A DNA stretch of 8,988 bases from an uncultured Lachnospiraceae bacterium (GTDB lineage Bacteria > Bacillota > Clostridia > Lachnospirales > Lachnospiraceae), in contig CAJOLO010000074.1 in the NCBI GenBank assembly GCA_905235345.1, positions 1 to 8,988 of the forward strand, given 5' to 3'. Shown in pieces: positions 1-7,000 of the stretch. The first letter of the stretch is position 1. Each line of letters opens with the position of its first letter. Both the position numbers and the translations under genes were made by a program. Under the pieces are notes generated by a model. It was not told the origin of the DNA. It made no database searches and worked only from the letters and a program-made list of their open reading frames with translations.

Positions 1-1230
1 CACCGGCATGGAATCCAATTCGGTCTTGATCAGGGCACACGCCTCATCCACAAGATCGATGGCCTTATCCGGCAGGAAACGATCCGAGATATACCGGTTT
101 GACAGAGTCGCCGCTGCCACAATGGCACCGTCCGTGATCTTAACCCCGTGATATACTTCATAGCGGCTCTTCAAACCACGCAGGATTGAAATGGTATCTT
201 CCACCGTAGGCTCATTCACCATGACCGGCTGGAACCTTCTCTCCAATGCGGCATCGGTCTCGATATATTTCCGGTACTCATCCAGCGTGGTAGCACCGAT
301 ACAGTGAAGTTCTCCTCTCGCCAGCATCGGTTTTAACATATTGCCGGCATCCAATGCACCGTCTGTCTTGCCGGCACCCACGATCGTGTGCAGTTCATCG
401 ATAAACAAAATGATCTCGCCATTCGAATTCTTTACTTCATCTAAAACCGCCTTCAGACGTTCCTCAAACTCACCACGGTATTTGGCACCTGCGACCAGCG
501 CACCCATATCCAGTGCAAAAATCTGCTTATCCTTTAATCCATCCGGTACATCGCCTCTTACAATACGCTGTGCAAGACCTTCTACCGCCGCCGTCTTGCC
601 GACGCCCGGTTCACCGATCAATACCGGATTATTCTTTGTCTTTCGGGAAAGGATACGGATAATATTCCGGATCTCTGCATCCCTGCCGATCACCGGATCC
701 AGTTTCTGCTCTCTCGCCCGTTTCACCAGATCATAGCCGTATTTTTCCAGACTGTCATAGGTTGCCTCCGGATTGTCACTGTCAACTCTCTGGTTACCTC
801 TTACGTCAGCCAAAGCCTTCAGAAAACGATCGATTGTAATGCCGTACTCTTTGAACAAATTCTTCAATGCCCGGTTCGGCTGTTTCAACAGGGCAAGGAA
901 AATATGCTCCACGGAAATATATGAATCTCCCATCTGCCGGGATTCTGTTTCCGCATTCACAAACGTTTTTGAAAAATCAGCACTTGTATAAAGATTGCCG
1001 CCACCGGAAACCTTCGGCCGGTTTGAGATCAACTGTTCTGCTCCCTTTGTAAAATGATCCAGATCAATATCCATCTTCTCGATCAATTTGGCGATCAGAC
1101 TGTCCTCCACCGTAAGAAGACTCAATAAGATATGCTCCTGATCCAATTCCTGATTGCTATAATCATAAGCAATCTTTTCACAATTCTCAACTACTTCCAA
1201 TGATTTCTTCGTAAATTTTTCAGCGTTCAT
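1..1230 (-). CDS. clpB: ClpB disaggregase (ATP-dependent chaperone), N-terminal part only
   Basis: This is the N-terminal 410 codons of the Hsp100 disaggregase ClpB, which works with DnaK/DnaJ/GrpE to pull polypeptides out of aggregates in the cytosol. The frame is intact and leaves the window at its left edge after TELDSMPV. Residues 1 to about 145 form the double Clp-N domain. The first AAA+ module follows, with Walker A GEPGVGKT at 206-213 (K212), Walker B ILFIDELH with the catalytic glutamate at 279, and paired arginine fingers R331/R332 in LERRFQP. These positions match E. coli ClpB numbering as I remember it, which argues for ClpB rather than ClpC or ClpE. The coiled-coil middle domain and second AAA+ module lie outside the window. 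The start is the ATG at 1230-1228, preceded by a strong ribosome binding site. A CIRCE operator upstream indicates HrcA control. Confidence 0.97.
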   Translation of the reverse strand, partial: MNAEKFTKKSLEVVENCEKIAYDYSNQELDQEHILLSLLTVEDSLIAKLIEKMDIDLDHFTKGAEQLISNRPKVSGGGNLYTSADFSKTFVNAETESRQMGDSYISVEHIFLALLKQPNRALKNLFKEYGITIDRFLKALADVRGNQRVDSDNPEATYDSLEKYGYDLVKRAREQKLDPVIGRDAEIRNIIRILSRKTKNNPVLIGEPGVGKTAAVEGLAQRIVRGDVPDGLKDKQIFALDMGALVAGAKYRGEFEERLKAVLDEVKNSNGEIILFIDELHTIVGAGKTDGALDAGNMLKPMLARGELHCIGATTLDEYRKYIETDAALERRFQPVMVNEPTVEDTISILRGLKSRYEVYHGVKITDGAIVAAATLSNRYISDRFLPDKAIDLVDEACALIKTELDSMPV

Positions 1231-1236
1231 AACAAT

Positions 1237-1247
1237 CCCACCTTCCT
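1237..1247 (-). promoter_or_regulatory. Ribosome binding site of clpB
   Basis: Read on the minus strand this is AGGAAGGTGGG, ending six bases before the clpB ATG. It is a strong purine-rich Shine-Dalgarno stretch and fixes the start codon at 1230. No competing in-frame start with a comparable site is seen upstream. Confidence 0.85.
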
Positions 1248-1312
1248 AATGCTCTCATCCATCATTATCTGTCATTGTTTTCAATTTCAAACCTATTTTT
1301 ACGATTAAACTT

Positions 1313-1341
1313 AAGATAGCATAGATTATTAGCACTGTCAA
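1313..1341 (-). promoter_or_regulatory. Sigma-A-type promoter of clpB
   Basis: On the minus strand a perfect -35 hexamer TTGACA (1341-1336) is followed after exactly 17 bases by TATCTT (1318-1313), a 4/6 match to the -10 consensus. Transcription would start near 1306, giving a leader of about 75 bases. The -35 hexamer lies inside the CIRCE inverted repeat, so HrcA bound there would block RNA polymerase. The promoter is inferred from consensus and spacing. Confidence 0.75.
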
Positions 1342-1355
1342 TAGATGAGTGCTAA
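1329..1355 (-). promoter_or_regulatory. CIRCE operator (HrcA binding site) controlling clpB
   Basis: On the plus strand, arm TTAGCACTG (1329-1337), a nine-base spacer and arm GAGTGCTAA (1347-1355) reproduce the canonical CIRCE layout TTAGCACTC-N9-GAGTGCTAA with one mismatch. CIRCE is bound by the heat-shock repressor HrcA, whose activity depends on GroE in Bacillus and relatives. It usually stands before hrcA-dnaK and groESL; some Clostridia and other lineages also have it before clp genes. Its overlap with the clpB -35 element supports direct repression. It is oriented here with clpB; there is no gene to its right on the plus strand that it could serve. Confidence 0.92.
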
Positions 1356-1447
1356 TATTGTCAGATAATTTTCTTTTTTACTGCATTTTAAATGGAATAA
1401 TCCTTCTTTCAGTCTGATAGAACAAAATAAAGTATAATTGTAATAAC

Positions 1448-1479
1448 CCCCCACCTTCGCTATCGCTTAGAGGTGGGGG
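1448..1479. repeat. Inverted repeat: 9-bp G/C-rich hairpin
   Basis: CCCCCACCT (1448-1456) pairs perfectly with AGGTGGGGG (1471-1479) around a 14-base loop. There is no run of T after it on either strand, so it is unlikely to be an intrinsic terminator. It is better explained as part of the IS200/IS605-like end block. Confidence 0.8.
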
Positions 1480-1500
1480 ATTTCTCCGACCGAGTTAAAA

Positions 1501-1522
1501 GCTCACGACTTTAGTCGTGAGC
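1501..1522 (-). terminator. Perfect 9-bp hairpin, possible terminator of the MATE gene
   Basis: GCTCACGAC (1501-1509) and GTCGTGAGC (1514-1522) form a perfect stem with a four-base loop. Read on the minus strand it is followed at once by TTTTAA, a short U-tract, so it could act as a weak to moderate intrinsic terminator for the transporter transcript. The transporter's stop codon (1513-1511) sits in the loop. The hairpin belongs to the IS200/IS605-like block, so any terminator role would be co-opted. Confidence 0.45.
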
Positions 1523-2857
1523 GTATGAATCTGTTTCCATATTTTTAAAATACTTCTTATATGTAACTGTAAAAAGAATCACGGAAAGCAATACTGCGCA
1601 ATAATCCGTCACAGGCTGTGCCAGCACCATCTGTCTTGCCGTGTCAAAGAGCCGGGTAAACAGAAATAATATCGGCATATACAGCAAACCCTGCCTGCTG
1701 ACCGAAAGGATCAGCGCCGGAAGTGCAGCACCCGTTGACTGAATCGCATTCATCATCACAAACAAGATCCCGAGAACCGGTCCGGATAAGATGAGAGTTC
1801 TGGAAAATGACATACCGAAGTCAAACGCATCCGGATTATCCAGAAATGCAGTTACCAAAGGACCCGCTCCAATGTAACAGATCACCGTCATAATGAGACT
1901 CAGGCAAATATTCAGCATCAGTGAAAACTTCAATACCGCCATATAACGTTTGCGGTTTCTTGCTCCAAAACAATATCCGAGAAGCGGCTGGATGCCTCCG
2001 CCAACTCCAAGCAGTATCATTACAACGATCATATTGACTTTCATCGCAACGCCAAGACCTGCAACAGCCATATCTCCGTATTGCGCCATGACCCTCATCA
2101 AAATACTGTTCAAGGATGCCGGAATTCCGATTGCCATCACTCCAGTCGCAATCCCGTCACCCACACGATAGTCCTTCGGACGAATCGATAACATAGAACG
2201 CTTTGATAACAGATGTGTCAGATAAAACACAGCAGAAAACACATTGCCCATAACCGTTGCTACTGCTGCACCGGCTACATTCCAGCCCAATAACAAGATC
2301 ATAATCGGATCCAATATGATATTCATCATATTACCGATGATCATACCGCTCATAGCCGTTGTCGCTTTTCCCTCAGCACGAATTATATTACTGAACATAT
2401 TGCTGACGATCAAAAACGGAATTCCCACCGAAACGATATTCAGATACCGGGACGCATACTGAATAGTGTCTTCACTGGCACCTACCAGACGGCACACCGG
2501 TTTCACAAAGATCCAGATCAGTATCATCGCTACCACACCGATGGAAAGACCGGTCCAAAAACAAAAGGCAGAAGTATGCTTTGCTTTCTCTACCTTCCCC
2601 TCTCCAAGCATTCTGGAAATCAGTGAAGTTCCACCGATACCAAACAGCATTCCAACCGCCATAAAAATTAAAAATACCGGCGTTGCAACTGACACCGCTG
2701 CAAACATCAAGGCATTCTTTGTCTGTCCGATAAAAAAAGTATCCGCTAGATTATAGAGCAAAACCATGATCATACTGACAACAGAAGGTATGATATTGCT
2801 GATGACTGCCTTGGGAACCGGTGCATTTTCAAAAATATCAATTGTCTTTTCGTTCAT
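1511..2857 (-). CDS. MATE-family multidrug efflux transporter (MepA/DinF-like)
   Basis: A 448-residue polytopic membrane protein of the MATE family, cation-driven exporters of drugs and organic cations in the cytoplasmic membrane. Length and the pattern of about 12 hydrophobic segments in two similar halves fit the family. Diagnostic stretches are PSVVSMIMVLLYNLADTFFIG near residues 24-44, GIGGTSLISRMLGEG in the first half, RAEGKATTAMSG plus NIILDPIMILL before the midpoint, and GVGGGIQPLLGYCFGARN in the second half, the usual MepA-like signature. The substrate cannot be told from sequence. The ATG at 2857-2855 has AAAGGGAA eight bases upstream. The last residues, YAHD, and the stop are encoded by the neighbouring hairpin block, so the natural C-terminus may have been altered slightly; the core is complete. 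A WYL regulator lies 149 bases upstream on the same strand. Confidence 0.93.
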   Translation of the reverse strand: MNEKTIDIFENAPVPKAVISNIIPSVVSMIMVLLYNLADTFFIGQTKNALMFAAVSVATPVFLIFMAVGMLFGIGGTSLISRMLGEGKVEKAKHTSAFCFWTGLSIGVVAMILIWIFVKPVCRLVGASEDTIQYASRYLNIVSVGIPFLIVSNMFSNIIRAEGKATTAMSGMIIGNMMNIILDPIMILLLGWNVAGAAVATVMGNVFSAVFYLTHLLSKRSMLSIRPKDYRVGDGIATGVMAIGIPASLNSILMRVMAQYGDMAVAGLGVAMKVNMIVVMILLGVGGGIQPLLGYCFGARNRKRYMAVLKFSLMLNICLSLIMTVICYIGAGPLVTAFLDNPDAFDFGMSFSRTLILSGPVLGILFVMMNAIQSTGAALPALILSVSRQGLLYMPILFLFTRLFDTARQMVLAQPVTDYCAVLLSVILFTVTYKKYFKNMETDSYAHD

Positions 2858-2945
2858 CCTCTTGTTCCCTTTTCGTTTTATTTATTTCTGTTTCTGATCA
2901 ATACCTGCCTACCCGCTTTACATACTGAATACCCGGCTGCAGGAA

Positions 2946-2983
2946 CAGACAACAAATTCCAATCTGTCAGACCAAAAACAGAC
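2946..2983. repeat. Three phased CAGAC repeats between regulator and transporter
   Basis: CAGAC occurs at 2946, 2968 and 2979 on the plus strand, at start-to-start steps of 22 and 11 bases, so all copies face the same side of the helix. The middle copy is part of the short palindrome TCTG-T-CAGA (2963-2971). The 149-base gap (2858-3006) has no clear promoter or terminator. A binding site for the adjacent WYL regulator is possible, but repeats this short could arise by chance. Confidence 0.3.
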
Positions 2984-3006
2984 GCAATAAATAACTTATC
3001 ATATAT

Positions 3007-3990
3007 TTAATCTTTTTGCAAGAATCTTTCAGTCATCTCTCGCATTTGCTTCTTCACACTCTGTGGACTCTCAATGATCACATTCCCCCCAAGTGCAAAC
3101 ACCCAGCCAAAAAACTGATTGCTGACTACCACATCAACCCTTGTCCGAAAATGTTCCTCATCCAGCTTCTGTATATAAACATCCCGTCCAAAATGATCAA
3201 TGATCACATTTGCCATCTCCGTTTTGCAAAGTAACGTAACAGTCTCTTCTTTCCCTGAAAACATTCGAAAATGCTTTTCGGAATATTTTTCTTTATTCTG
3301 CAATTGAAATTCGGATTTTCCCTGACGTATTTCATCTGTCTCATGCGCCTTAAGCATTTTATCCACACGATAATGTTTCAACTTCTTTTCTTCGCCGTCA
3401 TAACCAACCATATAATAATTCTCATCATTCCATACAAGTGTCCATGGACTAACGTCATAATATGCTCCGTCACGGCGAAGTACCATCTTCTTGTCCATAT
3501 TCCAACTGAAATATTGAAATTGAATTCTGTGATTGTTGGCAATCGCATTCTGTATCACATCTGCCGTATAAAAGATACTCTCATTCATATTCTTGACACG
3601 ACCTGATACATACACATTGCGTTCCAATAACTTCTTGTCATGAATGCTCATCATATCTTCTAACTTACGAATCAGTTGTTTGGATTTTTTTGCCGTAATA
3701 AACCTTGAAGAAGCAATAGCATCTATAATTATATGTAATTCTGTACGTTCAAACTCACGGGATCCACAGTGATAATATGTCTTGCTGCCGCATTGTTCCT
3801 TGATAATTTCGATGCCATAATCATTCAATGCCTCGATATCATCATAGATACTCTTTCGCTCTGCCTTTATACCATACTTTGAAAGTTCCTCTATGATCTC
3901 CGGCATAGTCAAGGCATGTTCATCATCTGTCTGTTCCCGCATGATCTTCGCCAGATATAACAATTTCAATTTTTGGTTTTTACTGCGCAC
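3007..3990 (-). CDS. HTH-WYL domain transcriptional regulator
   Basis: A 327-residue cytosolic regulator of the wHTH-WYL-WCX type (YafY/PafBC/BrxR-like architecture). Residues 1-65 form a winged HTH; the recognition region is around RKSIYDDIEALNDYGI (45-60). A helical linker spans about 80-140. The WYL domain has the core SPWTLVWNDENYYMVGYD (181-198) followed by KHYRVDKM (205-212); the name-giving W-Y-L positions are Y-Y-M here. The C-terminal WCX-like part is about 245-325. WYL domains sense nucleic acid or nucleotide ligands, and such proteins regulate DNA-damage, anti-phage and efflux genes; the target here is unknown. The start is GTG (3990-3988) with AGGAGAGG seven bases upstream; an in-frame stop lies two codons before it. 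It follows the giant kinase-like gene by 65 bases and precedes the MATE gene, so it may regulate either. Confidence 0.92.
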   Translation of the reverse strand: MRSKNQKLKLLYLAKIMREQTDDEHALTMPEIIEELSKYGIKAERKSIYDDIEALNDYGIEIIKEQCGSKTYYHCGSREFERTELHIIIDAIASSRFITAKKSKQLIRKLEDMMSIHDKKLLERNVYVSGRVKNMNESIFYTADVIQNAIANNHRIQFQYFSWNMDKKMVLRRDGAYYDVSPWTLVWNDENYYMVGYDGEEKKLKHYRVDKMLKAHETDEIRQGKSEFQLQNKEKYSEKHFRMFSGKEETVTLLCKTEMANVIIDHFGRDVYIQKLDEEHFRTRVDVVVSNQFFGWVFALGGNVIIESPQSVKKQMREMTERFLQKD

Positions 3991-4063
3991 CCTCTATCCT
4001 CTCCTCAGCCGATTCTGTGATATTCTTCAAGATTGTTTCATCACTTAACGCGCTATCAATCAT
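3980..4063 (-). CDS. Possible 27-residue small protein bridging the giant gene and the regulator
   Basis: An ATG at 4063-4061 opens a frame of 27 codons, starting MIDSALSDETILKNITE and ending in EGAQ, with TAA at 3982-3980. It overlaps the last 8 bases of the giant gene (including its TGA) and the first 11 bases of the WYL gene, each in another frame. The peptide is acidic and could form one amphipathic helix. Only AAGG directly against the ATG precedes it, so initiation would rely on ribosomes that have just terminated on the giant gene. It could be a real small protein, a coupling device for the regulator, or a chance frame. It could also be the old C-terminus of the giant, lost by a frameshift. 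I recognise no family. Confidence 0.3.
   Translation of the reverse strand: MIDSALSDETILKNITESAEERIEGAQ
3998..4005 (-). promoter_or_regulatory. Ribosome binding site of the WYL regulator, supporting its GTG start
   Basis: AGGAGAGG on the minus strand stands seven bases before the GTG at 3990. No ATG near the start of the frame offers an alternative, so this site decides the start. It lies inside a 27-codon frame that ends just after the GTG, a layout compatible with translational coupling. Confidence 0.8.
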
Positions 4064-7000
4064 CCTTGGTCAGTGCTTTGAAAATTTCAGTTATATTTAC
4101 TCCTGCCAGAGATGCCAGATTGCCCACGCCCACTTTCTTAAACGCGAAATTAAACCAGTTAGCCTTAACAACATCCTTCATGACCTTTGAAAAATCATAG
4201 CTCTTAATCTCCGGTCTTCTGCTATAGAAACCATCATAGAATTTCTTAAGCTGAATGGTTGCAATCTCAGTGTGGATTTTAACAAGCTCGTCCTGTTTCT
4301 TGTCAATTTCACTTTTTATTTCAGGCGAGGCATCGCTCTTGATTGCTGTGTTATTCGGGTCTTGATACTCAGAGTATGTAGCTATATAAGACTGATATTT
4401 CTGCTTAAACAACTCTCCCCAAGCTACTTCTTTTGTTTTTCCGTCTTCCTCCACCTTTGTCATGGTCTTTTCGTTAAACATACCTTCAAGATATAAACTA
4501 ACTGTTTTCGAATCCTTAAAATTAAGCAAATATGCCTTGAATGCCGTGGATATCGGATTATTCTTTAACCGATTAAGCTGTATTTTGTTATATAACTCAT
4601 ATATATCATCCGTAAGTATCTGTTTCTTTTCTTCCGTGAGTTTTTTCTTATCCTGTAGCTTATATAATTCTTTTACCTTTTGCTCAAGTTTACGCGCTGC
4701 CGGTATCATCTCATCATATACAGACAGAACCTCATTTACCTTTACCTCGTCAAAATTCTCCATGGCAGTCATAATACTCATAAGATATTGCGAACCTCCG
4801 AAAAGGTCAAATACAGGAGAATTGGCATTGAGTGGCAACATCTCGGCAGCAACTATTTGCGCTTCTTTTATCTGTTCCTTTGTGCCTACCTTATCCTTCC
4901 ACTTGGCTTTATACTCTTCCCATACAGTCCGGAAGCCCTGTATTTGTTCTATATTGGTCTCTCCCTCGCCAAAGATATTTTCATCAAAGTTGTATAACTG
5001 ACCAAGGACTTTGTCGTTGAATTCCTTTCTTTTATCAACTTCAGCGATACCCTTTTCAAGATTAGCTTCTTTTTTCGTATTATCAAGAAGTCCCTTGACA
5101 AATTCCTCCTTGTTGACCAGTTCGAATATATCCAGATAATTCTTGAAGACAACGTCCATATCGCTTCTTTGAGTGCGTATAACTCTGTTTTGAACAGCAC
5201 TTACCGCATCAGCATCATTCTGGCGATCCTGCATACTTTCAATCCATGCGATATCAGCTTTGATACCCGATATCATATTATTGATATCATTTATTGATTT
5301 TTGCAGTCTCAACTGTCCCTGTGAGAAATTGTATATTGCAGGTGGAAGCTTAACACCTAATTCCTGGGCTCTGATAAGAGCTGCCGATATACGCTCTCCG
5401 GTCTCTTCGTCATTTCCCATATTGAGTATTTTATTAAATGCCGCTTTCACCTCTTCTTGTTTCTTGTCATTATAAAACTCCGCAAACTTCTCATCCTTCA
5501 GGTCAAGCAGTAAATTAAATGCGCTAAAAAACAGATCTGTATTTCCGGCAGCCGCTGCTGTCATCATCTGGGTAATGGAGGTCTGTTGATTTTCATCAAA
5601 TTTGACAGCGTTACCGAAATCTATCATCGTAAGCTTACTATCATTTATAAGCATATTACCGGCATGAAGATCTGCGTGGTAATAACCGCTCTTGAAAAGT
5701 GCCTCCTCAATCCATACATTACACATATTTGCCAAAACATCACGTTTCTTTATCAGGTCGCTTACCTTATCAAGCAGCTTGTTCTTTCCTGCGATCACTT
5801 TATCAAGATCCTTGTGATCAAACTTAATGTAATCATATATGTGTTCCTTCCCATTTTTCTTACCCTTCACAGCCAGGTCGTATCTCACATCCTTACGAAC
5901 CTTCTGTGCATCAAGAAGTATATCAACCAAAGTGGAACCCGGTGCCTCCTCAAGTACAAGTGTGTTTACGGTAGGATCTATGATTCCGTTGATCTTCTCA
6001 GATTCAACATCCCCAAATCTGCCATTATATATCTCACCTGCTTTGATATTCTCTGCCTCAATTCCGAAGTCAAGCTCCTTTTCGTATATGCCAAGCTGTC
6101 CCTGATAGGTTTCATACATTCCTTCATCTGTAGCCTTTGCACAATCAAGCATAACCTCGCTCTCACGCTTCATACGGTTCTGCACGTCAGCACGTAAAAG
6201 CTTGATAACTACATTTTTGCCCTCTTCAGGCAAAGTAGGACCATACATCTTACATCTGAAGGTCTGTCCAACAGTAGCTGCTCCAAGATTCTTAAGAACT
6301 TCTATCTTGGTGATCATACCGTGAGACTTCTCTATCATGGCATTGAACTGTGACTTGACAACTCGTGCAGGTATAGGAGCAAGGTTAGACTTGACATCCG
6401 CAAGAGCCATTCTTACTTCTTCCGGCAGCTCTTCTTCAGGAAGACCCTGCATCATCTTCTGGAAGAGTGGACCTGCTCCCATTATAAGACCGCCAAAGTA
6501 GTTCGCACCAACCTTCAGCTTTCTCTTCTTCTCACGGTAATCTTTGATTTGAGCTTTCTCATCCATAGACAAATATTTAAGATCAAATTCTTCCCTTTTA
6601 TTTAGCAGGGATGGATATGCTGCAAGTCTTCTGGATCTTATCTCATCATACAGTTCTTTATCACTATAGATACTTTCTTCAACCTTTCTTGAAGACCTGA
6701 TAACTGATGATAACATAGAACGCTTATCGATAATACTCATCTTGCTGAAGTAATTTGTAAGTACCTGTCTGGTGAACTTTCCTTGTCCTTCTTCACCCTT
6801 CGCAGCGCCTTTGATAATGTCCTGTAGAGTTTCATCCTTACCTTTTTCCGTCTTTTCAAACATCAGGTCTACTATCTGATTAACATTTTCCTGAAGAATA
6901 TCGCAGGACTTATTGATAGCCTGTTCCATCTCAATGTTAGCTGCCTTAAGCTTATTAGTAAGGTCTTTATCCTTGGTGTTATTCAGATATGTATCAATCT

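Larger units (their letters stand above)
1447..1522 (+). mobile_element. Solo IS200/IS605-type end remnant (tandem hairpins, omega-RNA scaffold-like)
   Basis: About 76 bases hold two near-perfect hairpins joined by a short linker containing CTCCGACCGAGTTAAAA. The arrangement of a C/G-rich hairpin, the linker and a hairpin with arms CTCACGAC/GTCGTGAG resembles what I recall from the right ends of IS200/IS605-family tnpB elements in Clostridia. There that segment forms the 3' scaffold of the TnpB guide RNA and the TnpA recognition hairpin. No tnpA or tnpB frame is nearby, since clpB's promoter starts about 100 bases to the left, so this would be a solo end or MITE-like derivative. The identification is from memory of the motif and needs a database search. 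The outer boundaries are uncertain. The strand assumes the usual scaffold orientation. Confidence 0.5.

Noticed and set aside
341..1052. Plus-strand frames opposite clpB.
   Set aside because: They are antisense to the highly conserved ClpB AAA+ and N domains; composition and lack of start signals show they are shadows.
1433..1438. A perfect TATAAT on the plus strand just before the hairpin block.
   Set aside because: No acceptable -35 hexamer lies 16-18 bases upstream and there is no plus-strand gene downstream; likely chance in an A/T-rich stretch.
1448..1479. G/C-rich hairpin as a rho-independent terminator.
   Set aside because: No T-run follows the stem on either strand; it fits better as part of the IS200/IS605-like block.
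2858..3006. A promoter for the MATE gene in the spacer after the WYL gene.
   Set aside because: The best minus-strand pairs, such as TTGTTG with TATTCA 18 bases later, match the consensus poorly at the -10; not enough to call a promoter.
4462..5001. Plus-strand frames of 105-179 codons opposite the giant's C-terminal region.
   Set aside because: They are antisense to an intact coding frame, serine/cysteine/phenylalanine-rich as expected from the complement of lysine- and glutamate-rich helices, and overlap one another in different frames.
4949..5200. An 83-codon minus-strand frame inside the giant gene.
   Set aside because: It is an alternative frame of the giant's own coding strand with no separate ribosome binding site and no recognisable protein features.
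5586..6197. A 203-codon open frame on the plus strand, opposite the kinase domain.
   Set aside because: It lies wholly antisense to the giant gene, over its conserved kinase motifs, has no ribosome binding site and reads as low-complexity hydrophobic sequence. It is a shadow of the coding strand.
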